From contig CAJUEG010000074.1 of the NCBI GenBank assembly GCA_910584835.1, positions 1 through 12,517 on the forward strand: a DNA stretch of 12,517 nt, given 5' to 3'. Under the pieces are notes generated by a model, which did no database searches, was not told the origin of the DNA, and worked only from the letters and a program-made list of their open reading frames with translations. This document shows, one piece after another, positions 5,665 to 12,230 of the stretch; the stretch's first letter is position 1; the number at the start of each line of letters is the position of its first letter. The position numbers and the translations under genes were made by a program. Source of the stretch: an uncultured Oscillospiraceae bacterium (lineage in GTDB: Bacteria > Bacillota > Clostridia > Oscillospirales > Oscillospiraceae).

Positions 5665-7485
5665 TTATGCCTCGTCCATGGGGGGAATCTCGGGCAGGTT
5701 CAGCGCGTAGGCGTCGCTGAGCTCCGACAGCAGGGCGGGGTAGTCTTCGTCCATGAGCTCAGGCTGGTAGACGATGGCGGCGGAGAGATAGCAGCCGTCC
5801 TGCTTGTAGTCGGCGTACAGCACCGCCACCCGCACCTTGGTGCGGTCCTCCTCAAAATAGGACACCTGCTTGACGGCGATGTCGTACTCGTCGAAGTAGT
5901 GGGTCTCCTGTACGCCGTCCTCGTAGAAGTCCGTGCCGGAGGAGACCATCAGCTCATAGGCCAGGTCCACCACGTCGGCGGCGTTCCCCTCGGTCTGGGC
6001 GATTTTGACCGTCACCTCCATGCCGTGGGCGGCGGAGCGGATGGCGCAGCCGTCCTCCAGGTAGGAGGGGTCCTCGCTGTAGGGGACGTGGGCGTCCACA
6101 TAGGAGCCGCTCTGGCCGAACATCCCGTCCGGGGCCTTGATGTAGCCCACGGCGGTGAGCTCGTAGCCCAGCTCCTCCCCCACGTGGAACAGGGACTGGG
6201 GGTCGGGCTGCGCACTGGGGATGGCGGAGGGCTGCGCCGTCTGGGTGGGGGAGGGCAGGGGGGCGCTGGAGCCGGGGGCGGGGTCCTTCCGCCCGCCGCC
6301 GTCCAGCGTCCAGCCCAGCCCCGCGCCGGCCAGCGCCAGCGCCGCCGTCAGTGCCGCGGCCGCAGCCAGCAGCCCCCAGTGAGGGGGGACGGGCTGCTGG
6401 GCGGCCTCCAGCTCCTGGGAGGGGGCAAAGCCCTGGTAGGCCTTGGGGATGGTGATTTTCTTTTCCCTGCCGTCCCGGCCCGAATAGGTCCCCTTCCAGG
6501 CCCAGCGGGTCTCCTTGTAAATACGGAGGTTGGGCAGGGGCATCACCGCCGCGCTCAGGGCGCTGCCGGGCATCACCTGGCCGCTGGTCAGCAGGGCGAC
6601 CGCCCGCTGGACCGACACCTTGAGCTGCTCCCGCTCCTCCTCGGTGAGGATTTCCCACCGGATGGCCCGGAACGCCCCGGTCCGCTTGGTGAAGCGGTAT
6701 GTATCGGCGTTATTGAGCATGGGCAGGGTGACCCGCCACACGGTGCCGCCGCTGCGGACCATCAGGTTCATGGAGCGGTAGCAGAGCTGGATGCCGGGCA
6801 GGGCGAAAAACATCATGATAAAGCAGGCCACAATGCAGCCCAGCGCCGCCAGGGTAAAGGTGAGGGAGGCGCCGTTGGCAAAGCCGGTGAGGAGCAGCGC
6901 GATCCCCGGGATCAGGCCCACGAACATGGCGCCCGCCGCGCTCAGGCGCAGGGGCCGCATCCAGGCCACGCTGCCGGGGTAGAGGGTGAGCCCGGGCAGC
7001 TCGCCGCCCTGGGCGGATGCCGCCGCCCCCTGGGGCAGGTCGGGCAGGTCGGCGCTGCGCAGCCCCCCGATGATGGTGGGCACCGCCCCCAGCAGGGTGA
7101 ACAGATAGAGCATCACCAGATCGCCCCAGTAGGCGGGACCCTCCAGCAGCCCCGCCTCCAGCAGCTCGGGGATGACCTGGAAGCTCTCAAACACCCCCAG
7201 CCCGGCGGCGGAGGTCAGGGCAATTGCCCAGGTGAGCCGGTGGGCCAGCCAGGTCATCACAAGGATGAGAAGGGAGGAGATCGCCGCCCCTTTTTTGCTC
7301 AGCCGGCCCCCCAGCAGCTCATAGCCCTTCAGCGCGCCCACGGCCATGATAAGGCCGGAGACGGACGCCACATAGCCCAGCTGCCCGATGACCACGGTGC
7401 ACACCACGCCCAGCAGGGTGCCCAAAAAAGCGCCCACCACGCCGGCCACTACGTTTTCCGGCCTTTTTTTCCGCTGCTTTTCCAT
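5665..7485 (-). CDS. Unrecognised polytopic membrane protein with extracytoplasmic C-terminal domain
   Basis: I do not recognise the family. The protein is 606 residues. Hydrophobic segments near 12-34, 38-55, 66-82, 84-100, 122-141, 182-203 and 207-229 form an N-terminal membrane domain. Residues about 240-365 are a soluble, probably cytoplasmic, segment with a charged stretch (TEEEREQLK, 281-289) and RWAWKGTYSG (327-336). One further membrane span (370-391) is followed by a Pro/Ser/Thr-rich linker (about 400-430) and a roughly 175-residue acidic, Tyr/Asp-rich C-terminal domain that should lie outside the cell; it may be a sensor or ligand-binding domain. Start choice: ATG at 7485 with GGGAGG about 9 bases upstream, directly ahead of the first hydrophobic segment. 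It lies 116 bases after the MATE gene on the same strand and may be co-transcribed. Confidence 0.85.
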   Translation of the reverse strand: MEKQRKKRPENVVAGVVGAFLGTLLGVVCTVVIGQLGYVASVSGLIMAVGALKGYELLGGRLSKKGAAISSLLILVMTWLAHRLTWAIALTSAAGLGVFESFQVIPELLEAGLLEGPAYWGDLVMLYLFTLLGAVPTIIGGLRSADLPDLPQGAAASAQGGELPGLTLYPGSVAWMRPLRLSAAGAMFVGLIPGIALLLTGFANGASLTFTLAALGCIVACFIMMFFALPGIQLCYRSMNLMVRSGGTVWRVTLPMLNNADTYRFTKRTGAFRAIRWEILTEEEREQLKVSVQRAVALLTSGQVMPGSALSAAVMPLPNLRIYKETRWAWKGTYSGRDGREKKITIPKAYQGFAPSQELEAAQQPVPPHWGLLAAAAALTAALALAGAGLGWTLDGGGRKDPAPGSSAPLPSPTQTAQPSAIPSAQPDPQSLFHVGEELGYELTAVGYIKAPDGMFGQSGSYVDAHVPYSEDPSYLEDGCAIRSAAHGMEVTVKIAQTEGNAADVVDLAYELMVSSGTDFYEDGVQETHYFDEYDIAVKQVSYFEEDRTKVRVAVLYADYKQDGCYLSAAIVYQPELMDEDYPALLSELSDAYALNLPEIPPMDEA

Positions 7486-7601
7486 ATTTCTACAACCTCC
7501 CGCGTCAATTATGGAATCAGTGGAACACACAACTCCATAGGTTATATCGGCAAAAAGACGCGTTAGAAAAGACCGGCGGAGAATTATGTGGGGGCCGCGC
7601 G

Positions 7602-9575
7602 TTATCCCGTTTGGCCAATATAGCTGCAGATCAATTCGGCGGTTTTCTCCGGCCCGATGGAGCTGTCCATGCTCAGCTCGTACTGATGGGGATCGCCCCA
7701 CGTGCGGCCGGAAACGCTCTTGTAGTAGGCGCTCCGGGCAGCATCGGAACGGGCGATGCTCTTTCTGCCCTCCTGCTCCGTATCACCGTACATTTCCATG
7801 ACCTTTTTCACGCGATACGCCTGGGGCGCGTGGATGAACACCCGCACCACGTTGGCGCGGTTTCGCAGCACATAGTCCGCAGCCCGGCCCACGATGACGC
7901 AGGAGCCCTTGTCGGCGATGAGGTTGATGGCCCGGTCCTGGGCCGCGATAGCCTGCTGGACCACGCTGGTGCTCAGGTACAGCTCCCGCATCACGGCGTT
8001 CTCGTCGGAGTTGATGCCCGAGATAAATTCCTGGGCCAGACCGCTCTCCCGGGCGGCCAGGGCCGCCGTCTCCTTGTAGTAGCAGGGGATGCCCAGCTTT
8101 TCCGCCACCAGCTGGCCCACCCGCTTGCCCGCCGAGCCGTGTTCCCGGGCGATGGTGATGATGACGCCGGGGCGGGAGGGGCGCAGTACGGCCTGCTCCG
8201 CCGCGCCGCCGCCGTCCTCCGCCTTGAGCTGTTTCCACAGCCGGAGCATCACAGCGGCGGTGACGGCGGCGGCCAGCACGTCGGCAATGGGCGCGCCCCA
8301 GAAGATGCCGGTGACGCCGAAAAACATGGGCATGAGGATGGAGAAGACGATGAGCAGCACGTCCCGCAGGATGGACAGGGGCGCGGCGGCTTTGGCGTGG
8401 CCAATGGACTGCAAAAAGATGGCGCACACCTTTTGTACGCAGGTGAACAGGATGAGGGACAGATAGATGCGCAGGCAGCCCACCGCGAACCGGGTGTACA
8501 GCACCGGGTCCACGCCGTCCGCGCCGAACATGCGGATGAACATCACCGGGAACGCCTCAAAGAGCACGGTACAGATGAGGCAGACGATGCAGGTCCACTT
8601 GATTATGAGCCCCAGCAGCTCCCGTACCCGGCCGAACTTCTTCGCGCCGTAGTTGTAGCCCACGATGGGCTGGGCCCCGGCGGCGATGCCGATGGCGATG
8701 TTCAGCACGATCTGGAACAGCTTCATGATGACCACAAAGGCGGCCAGGGGGATGTCCTCGCCATAGGGGGACAGTGCGCCGTACCGCACCAGCAGGATGT
8801 TGTTCACGATGGTGATCACCACGATGGACAGCTGGGTGAGGAAGCTGGACGCGCCCAGGGCCATGACCTGCCTCAGCAGGGTGAAGTCGGGGCGGAAGCT
8901 GGCGCGGGACACCCGGAAGGTGCGGCTCCTGGTGAGGTAGGCCGCGCAGATGCAGAAGCTGACGAACTGGCCCAGAATGGTGGCCCAGGCCGCTCCCCGG
9001 ATGCCCAGATCCAGCACGAAAATGGCCACGGGGTCGCCGATGATGTTCAGAACCGCTCCCACCAGCATAGCCCCCATGGCGTATTTCGGGCTGCCGTCGG
9101 CCCGGATGATGGAGGCCAGGGTATTCTGCACCAGGGCCAGGGGCATCATGGCGTAGATGATGAAGCCGTAGTCGTGGGCCAGGGCGAGGTTGGCGTCGGT
9201 GGCGCCGATGAGCCGCAGCAGGCCGTCCCCCCAGAGATAGCTGACAAGGATAATGGCCGCGCCGCCCAGAAAGGAGCACAGGACGCTGCCGCCCACAATT
9301 CGGTGGATATCCTCGGTTTTGTTCCGGCCCAGGGCCATGCTGAGGGAGGCCGCCGCGCCGTCCCCGAAAAACAGCGACACGCCCCAGCCGATCACCGTGA
9401 TGGGGAAGATGACCCCGGTGGCGGCGTTGCCCAGATAGCCCACGCCGTTGCCCACAAAGATCTGGTCCACGATATTGTACAGGCAGGAGATGATGAGCGA
9501 GAAAATACAGGGGATGGCGAATTTCAGCAGCAGCTTCCCTGGTTTCTCTGTGCCAAGATAGGTTGAATCTTGCAT
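7602..9575 (-). CDS. MATE transporter fused to a cytidylate-kinase-like domain
   Basis: The N-terminal about 440 residues are a MATE antiporter of the clostridial type that exports drugs or other cations with Na+ or H+ coupling; it opens with LGTEKPGKLLLKFAIP and LYNIVDQIFVGNGVG and has about 12 hydrophobic segments. After a short linker rich in Gly/Ala/Glu (about 450-468) comes a 188-residue cytidylate-kinase-like domain (about 470-657) starting VIITIAREHGSAGKRVG, a variant of the ITISRQYGSGGREIG P-loop of that family, then KLGIPCYYKE and VIVGRAADYVL. The frame is continuous across the joint, so this is a real fusion of 657 residues. Start: ATG at 9575 with GGAGGT 7 bases upstream. What the kinase-like part phosphorylates, if anything, is unknown; it could sense nucleotides. 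MATE and kinase-like calls are each strong. Confidence 0.93.
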   Translation of the reverse strand: MQDSTYLGTEKPGKLLLKFAIPCIFSLIISCLYNIVDQIFVGNGVGYLGNAATGVIFPITVIGWGVSLFFGDGAAASLSMALGRNKTEDIHRIVGGSVLCSFLGGAAIILVSYLWGDGLLRLIGATDANLALAHDYGFIIYAMMPLALVQNTLASIIRADGSPKYAMGAMLVGAVLNIIGDPVAIFVLDLGIRGAAWATILGQFVSFCICAAYLTRSRTFRVSRASFRPDFTLLRQVMALGASSFLTQLSIVVITIVNNILLVRYGALSPYGEDIPLAAFVVIMKLFQIVLNIAIGIAAGAQPIVGYNYGAKKFGRVRELLGLIIKWTCIVCLICTVLFEAFPVMFIRMFGADGVDPVLYTRFAVGCLRIYLSLILFTCVQKVCAIFLQSIGHAKAAAPLSILRDVLLIVFSILMPMFFGVTGIFWGAPIADVLAAAVTAAVMLRLWKQLKAEDGGGAAEQAVLRPSRPGVIITIAREHGSAGKRVGQLVAEKLGIPCYYKETAALAARESGLAQEFISGINSDENAVMRELYLSTSVVQQAIAAQDRAINLIADKGSCVIVGRAADYVLRNRANVVRVFIHAPQAYRVKKVMEMYGDTEQEGRKSIARSDAARSAYYKSVSGRTWGDPHQYELSMDSSIGPEKTAELICSYIGQTG

Positions 9576-9607
9576 AAAAAGTACCTCCATCGAATGATTT
9601 GCGGACA

Positions 9608-9639
9608 AAAAGGGCGCACGCTGCCGCGTGCGCCCTTTT
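9608..9639 (-). promoter_or_regulatory. Terminator-like hairpin in the MATE-kinase leader, possible attenuator
   Basis: Perfect 14-bp stem (9608-9621 with 9626-9639), loop TGCC on the + strand. Read on the - strand the right arm ends CCCTTTT and continues TGTCC, so it looks like an intrinsic terminator, but it lies only about 20 bases before the ribosome site (9583-9588) of the MATE-kinase gene and no gene upstream needs it. Transcription attenuation of the exporter is the natural reading, inferred only from position and fold. Confidence 0.6.
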
Positions 9640-9646
9640 GAAAAAA

Positions 9647-9706
9647 GACACACGCGCGGCATTTCCGTACCGTGATCAGGCTTACGTGCAATGCACTGCG
9701 TGTGTC
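9647..9706 (-). promoter_or_regulatory. Upstream stem in the same leader, possible alternative fold
   Basis: GACACACGC (9647-9655) is exactly complementary to 9698-9706 (GCGTGTGTC), and the enclosed segment has its own palindrome GTGCAATGCAC (9686-9696). On the - strand, CGCGTG from the inner arm could also pair with CACGCG in the 5' arm of the terminator-like stem, giving mutually exclusive folds. Confidence 0.4.
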
Positions 9707-9737
9707 GTTGAATGTCCGTATTCAGTTGACAAGGTTC

Positions 9738-9766
9738 AGTTTATCAAATTGGTTTTTCAAAAGCAA
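9738..9766 (-). promoter_or_regulatory. Candidate promoter for the MATE-kinase gene
   Basis: On the - strand: TTGCTT (9761-9766), 17-base spacer, TAAACT (9738-9743), in a locally AT-rich stretch. It would give a leader of about 155 bases holding the stems described above. Both hexamers are imperfect. Confidence 0.5.
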
Positions 9767-9795
9767 AGGTCAATTTTCACAAAATTTCAAAGGAT

Positions 9796-9824
9796 ACTTA
9801 AATCCCGTAAGGGCACTGCGCATG
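9796..9824. repeat. 29-bp imperfect repeat, copy 1
   Basis: This segment contains AAATCCC, TAAGG, CACT and CGCATG in order and matches 11978-12006 at 25 of 29 positions with no gaps, in the same orientation. The second copy is the terminator and 3' end of tRNA-Pro; this copy has no tRNA or hairpin partner. It could be an attachment-site remnant. Confidence 0.55.
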
Positions 9825-9858
9825 ACCTGTACTGATAAAATAGATACGGTCCATTCAA

Positions 9859-10053
9859 TCAGCCATCTATGCGCCTGGAGCCAAGATGCGGGGTTTCCCG
9901 AAGGTCCTCCGGATCAGCAGCGGGGATGTCGTTCTCAATGCTGTCCCGGGCGAGATCGGTGTCAAAGACGGGATAGATCCTGAAAGGGATGGGGTGAAGA
10001 AAAACGCCGTTGTACTTTTTCAGCTTCTGTGATACATTATACCGAGCGGACAA
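9859..10053 (-). pseudogene. Possible remnant of an unidentified gene
   Basis: An open frame of about 64 codons on the - strand reads protein-like in composition, for instance KLKKYNGVFLHPIPFRIYP and DSIENDIPAADPEDLRE. I do not recognise it. There is no good start codon with a ribosome site (only TTG at 10053 in frame) and the frame runs back only to a stop at 10081-10083, overlapping the promoter and start of the next gene. It is most likely the 3' end of a lost gene, or a chance frame. Confidence 0.3.
10010..10038 (+). promoter_or_regulatory. Candidate promoter for the Lar-like gene
   Basis: TTGTAC (10010-10015), 17-base spacer, TACATT (10033-10038), 38 bases ahead of the ATG at 10076. Confidence 0.55.
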
Positions 10054-10075
10054 ACAAATGACAGGAGGACAGACG

Positions 10076-10300
10076 ATGGATCACTTTGACGAGATCGACT
10101 TGGCGGACTGCCCCTGCTGCGGCAGCGTAGGGAGCATGGAGGAGGAGGGAGGCTGGTGCCTGTATGTCCAGTGCGGGTACTGCGGCGCCCGCACGGCGGA
10201 GCTCTCTTATAAAAACGAGGCCGAGCGCCAGGAGGCCGCCCGGAGGGCGGCGGTCAACTGGAACCTCAGGAAGGTGATATACCCCGGTCCCGGAGAGTGA
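10076..10300 (+). CDS. Small double-CxxC zinc-ribbon protein, Lar-like
   Basis: The 74-residue protein has CPCC near residue 13 and CGYC near residue 35, a four-cysteine pattern that should bind one zinc ion. It ends with an Ala/Glu/Arg-rich helix and AAVNWNLRKV, matching the A-x-x-x-WN-x-R tail of the Lar (restriction-alleviation) family seen mainly in phages and mobile elements. In Rac prophage, Lar modulates type I restriction; whether this one does is unknown. Start: ATG at 10076 with AGGAGG 9 bases upstream; the longer in-frame ATG at 10010 falls inside the promoter. No phage genes surround it, so it looks like a solitary cargo gene. A generic zinc-ribbon role is the alternative. Confidence 0.8.
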   Translation: MDHFDEIDLADCPCCGSVGSMEEEGGWCLYVQCGYCGARTAELSYKNEAERQEAARRAAVNWNLRKVIYPGPGE

Positions 10301-10310
10301 CGCAGGGGAC

Positions 10311-10350
10311 AAAAGAGAGGACCGGAGCTTTTGCCCCGGCCCTCTCTTTT
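10311..10350. terminator. Bidirectional terminator between the Lar-like and GH18 genes
   Basis: AAAAGAGAGG (10311-10320) pairs exactly with CCTCTCTTTT (10341-10350), and CCGG (10322-10325) with CCGG (10336-10339) after one mismatch. It has an A run on one side and a T run on the other and lies between the converging stops at 10300 and 10365. Confidence 0.85.
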
Positions 10351-10364
10351 GACTGGATGGGTGG

Positions 10365-11639
10365 TCACAGCACCTTTTCCACATGGAACATGGACTCTAA
10401 CACGATAAAGTTTGTGCGGAAAAGGTTGTTCAAATTCCAGAAGCTGACGCCGGCAAGGCCGTATTCGCTCACCAGGGCGTACTTGGCCCGGAGGCTGCGG
10501 GCGTCCTCAAACCAGACCTCGTGCTGTCTGCCGTCTCCGTCGTAGTAGCGGAAGAAGGGGGACTGCGCAGCTTGATCATACTGGATGCTCGCGCCTACCT
10601 GCCCGGCCAGCGTGACGGCGTCAATGTTGGAGAGAGAGCGTGCCGCCGTGCCCTGCACAAAGGGCAGCGTCCAGTCATAGCCGTAGTTGGGCACGCCCAT
10701 AAGAATACGTTCCGCCGGCATGACCTGCGTGGCGTAGTCCAGCACCCGGCGCACCTGATTGATGGGCGCCACCGCCATGGCCGGCCCATATGTGTAGCCC
10801 CACTCATAGGTCATGAGGACAACGTAGTCCACAGTCTTACCGTGGAAGGCATAGTCGTGGGCTGAGTACAGAAGGCCCTGCTGGCTGTCTGAGAGCTTGG
10901 GCGCCAGCGCGGTCACCACAATGCAGCCCAGCCGGTGCATCCGCTCTGTCAGGCGGCGCAGGAATTGATTGTAGCTCTCCCGGTCAAACTGATAGATATA
11001 CTCAAAGTCCACATTCACGCCGTACCAGCCGCCCTGCCGCAGCAATGCCTCTGCGTTTTCCAAAAATGTATCCTGCACGGTCTGATCGGTCAGAATGGCG
11101 TGGGCGATCTGACTGGAGAACCCTCCTGCTTCCAGCAGGTTTGTGAGCGTCAGAAGATTTGCCGTGCGGTGCCCGCCGGAGAGCGTTATGTCCAGGCTGA
11201 AGGTGGGAGTCAGGTTCCCGGCCATATCGGAACGATAAGAAAAGGGCGAGAGAAATGTCAGGTAGGGCAGTGTGGCGTTCAGTGTGCTGTCCGCGGCATC
11301 GGTTACGTAGCCGTTGACGGTGATCTCCCGCATTTGCCGGCCATCGGTTGGAATGACGACCGTCTGTCCGGGGTATATGCGGCTGGGGTTGGCAATCTGA
11401 GGATTCGCCGCGATGAGACGCTGAAGGCTTACATCATGTCTGCGTGCAATGGAATGCAGGGTATCACCACGGCCCACGGTGCGGCGGGCCTCATTGTTCG
11501 GGATGATAAGCGCCTGACCCACTGACAGCATATTGGGGTCTTGCAGCTGATTGGCAAAGATGATGTCATCCATTGATGTGGAATATCGGCGGGCAATTTG
11601 ATAAACAGTGTCGCCGCTTCTTACAACATATATTTCCAA
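10365..11639 (-). CDS. LysM-LysM-GH18 glycosylase, SleL/YaaH-like spore cortex enzyme
   Basis: Likely an N-acetylglucosaminidase acting on spore cortex peptidoglycan during germination. It is 424 residues: LysM 1 (about 2-47, YVVRSGDTVYQIARRY), LysM 2 (about 53-97, TVGRGDTLHSIARRH), then a GH18 barrel (about 105-424). The GH18 motif reads YGVNVDFE (206-213) with Glu213 as the expected acid catalyst; MTYEWG and GVPNYGYDW are typical of the YaaH group. There is no signal peptide, as is usual for this spore-coat-associated family. Start choice: ATG at 11648 directly abuts AGGAGG, with no spacer; TTG at 11639 is 9 bases after it and gives M-EIYVVRSGDT, the common family N-terminus, so TTG is preferred. 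No clear vegetative promoter is visible, which fits a sporulation sigma factor. Codon use is less GC-extreme than in its neighbours. Confidence 0.92.
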   Translation of the reverse strand: MEIYVVRSGDTVYQIARRYSTSMDDIIFANQLQDPNMLSVGQALIIPNNEARRTVGRGDTLHSIARRHDVSLQRLIAANPQIANPSRIYPGQTVVIPTDGRQMREITVNGYVTDAADSTLNATLPYLTFLSPFSYRSDMAGNLTPTFSLDITLSGGHRTANLLTLTNLLEAGGFSSQIAHAILTDQTVQDTFLENAEALLRQGGWYGVNVDFEYIYQFDRESYNQFLRRLTERMHRLGCIVVTALAPKLSDSQQGLLYSAHDYAFHGKTVDYVVLMTYEWGYTYGPAMAVAPINQVRRVLDYATQVMPAERILMGVPNYGYDWTLPFVQGTAARSLSNIDAVTLAGQVGASIQYDQAAQSPFFRYYDGDGRQHEVWFEDARSLRAKYALVSEYGLAGVSFWNLNNLFRTNFIVLESMFHVEKVL

Positions 11640-11730
11640 GGCGTTCATCCTCCTGTTGTGCTTGGTTTGGATATCCCATTCTATTCCCGGCACCGGCAAA
11701 AGGAGGCTTATCCCATAGTTACCTCTTTAG

Positions 11731-11934
11731 TGCTGCTTGGCGGAGCTGATCGACCACATCGACGTATACCACGCGGAGAAGCAGGACGGCGTTACTACCC
11801 AGCACATCACGATTTATTACAACTGTATCGGCGCTTTCTCTGTCCCTGATCGCCGGAAAATCCCTGCGGGGGAAATCACCATGGGAACGAGAAAGGGAGT
11901 AGCTGTCAGCTACTCCCCGGAGCGGATCGCTTGA
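11731..11934 (+). pseudogene. C-terminal remnant of a large serine recombinase (DUF4368 type)
   Basis: About 67 codons reading ELIDHIDVYHAEKQDGV, then THITIYYNCIGAF-like sequence (QHITIYYNCIGAF) and TRKGVAVSYSPERIA to a TGA. This matches, from memory, the extreme C-terminus of TnpX-like large serine recombinases of clostridial integrative elements, which end in an HYNC(V/I)G stretch and TRKGVAVSYSP. The frame is closed by TAG at 11728-11730 and the catalytic domain is absent; sequence to the left belongs to the GH18 gene on the other strand. It is a dead end-fragment, about one eighth of a full recombinase, and lies next to copy 2 of the 29-bp repeat. Confidence 0.75.
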
Positions 11935-11949
11935 TATGGTTTTGGACAA

Positions 11950-12005
11950 TAAAAATGCGGAGTGCCCTTCATGGAAAACTCAAATCCCATAAGGACACTC
12001 CGCAT
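11950..12005 (-). terminator. Terminator of tRNA-Pro
   Basis: ATGCGGAGTG (11955-11964) pairs exactly with CACTCCGCAT (11996-12005), extended by CC/GG after one mismatch, with a 25-base loop. On the - strand it is followed by TTTTTATTG. The stem begins at the last A of the tRNA CCA end. Confidence 0.85.
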
Positions 12006-12006
12006 G
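11978..12006. repeat. 29-bp imperfect repeat, copy 2
   Basis: Matches 9796-9824 at 25 of 29 positions. This copy spans the terminator right arm and the last two bases of the tRNA-Pro CCA end, a place where integrative elements often recombine. Confidence 0.55.
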
Positions 12007-12080
12007 GTCCGAGTGGCGGGATTTGAACCCACGGCCTCTTGGTCCCGAACCAAGCGCGCTACCAGCTGCGCTACACCCGG
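12005..12080 (-). tRNA. tRNA-Pro (CGG)
   Basis: 76 bases with encoded CCA. The acceptor stem pairs CCGGGTG with CACTCGG (one G-T pair), D stem GCGC/GCGC, anticodon stem CTTGG/CCAAG with loop TTCGGGA giving anticodon CGG, five-base variable loop, T stem GTGGG/CCCGC with loop TTCAAAT, discriminator A. It decodes CCG. It is the last tRNA of the cluster in transcription order. Confidence 0.96.
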
Positions 12081-12123
12081 ATGTTGTGTGGAAAAGCTCC
12101 GCAAAACGGATAAAGGAAACGAG

Positions 12124-12151
12124 AAGTGGGCGGGCCGTAGCCCGCCCACTT
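12124..12151 (-). terminator. Hairpin between tRNA-Cys and tRNA-Pro
   Basis: Perfect 12-bp stem (12124-12135 with 12140-12151) and loop CGTA. On the - strand it starts a few bases after tRNA-Cys and is followed by CTCGTTTCC, a poor T run. It may be a weak terminator or a processing spacer; no clear promoter for tRNA-Pro follows it. Confidence 0.6.
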
Positions 12152-12155
12152 GATT

Positions 12156-12230
12156 TGGAGGCGCCACCCAGATTTGAACTGGGGCATCAGGATTTTGCAG
12201 ACCCTTGCCTTACCACTTGGCTATGGCGCC
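12156..12230 (-). tRNA. tRNA-Cys (GCA)
   Basis: 75 bases with encoded CCA. Acceptor GGCGCCA/TGGCGCC, three-pair D stem GCC/GGC, anticodon stem AGGGT/ATCCT with loop CTGCAAA giving anticodon GCA, T stem CCCAG/CTGGG, discriminator T, as expected for Cys. Confidence 0.97.

Larger units (their letters stand above)
9576..10075. other. 500-base intergenic region, AT-richer than its surroundings
   Basis: No convincing intact gene. It holds the leader structures and candidate promoter of the MATE-kinase gene, copy 1 of the 29-bp repeat, the possible gene remnant, and the promoter of the Lar-like gene. The stretch 9720-9850 is clearly richer in A and T than the genes on both sides, which together with the decayed frame suggests foreign or degraded sequence. 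Confidence 0.6.

Noticed and set aside
5899..7566. 555-codon open frame on + opposite the 606-residue membrane protein
   Set aside because: His/Gly/Gln-rich shadow composition. I checked which strand is real: the - strand has a good ribosome site, coherent membrane segments and a terminator.
7486..7601. Promoter for the 606-residue membrane protein
   Set aside because: A TATAAC is present on the - strand near 7541-7546 but no acceptable -35 at 16-18 bases, so I did not list it.
7611..9566. 651-codon open frame on + opposite the MATE-kinase gene
   Set aside because: Low-complexity shadow of a well-identified gene.
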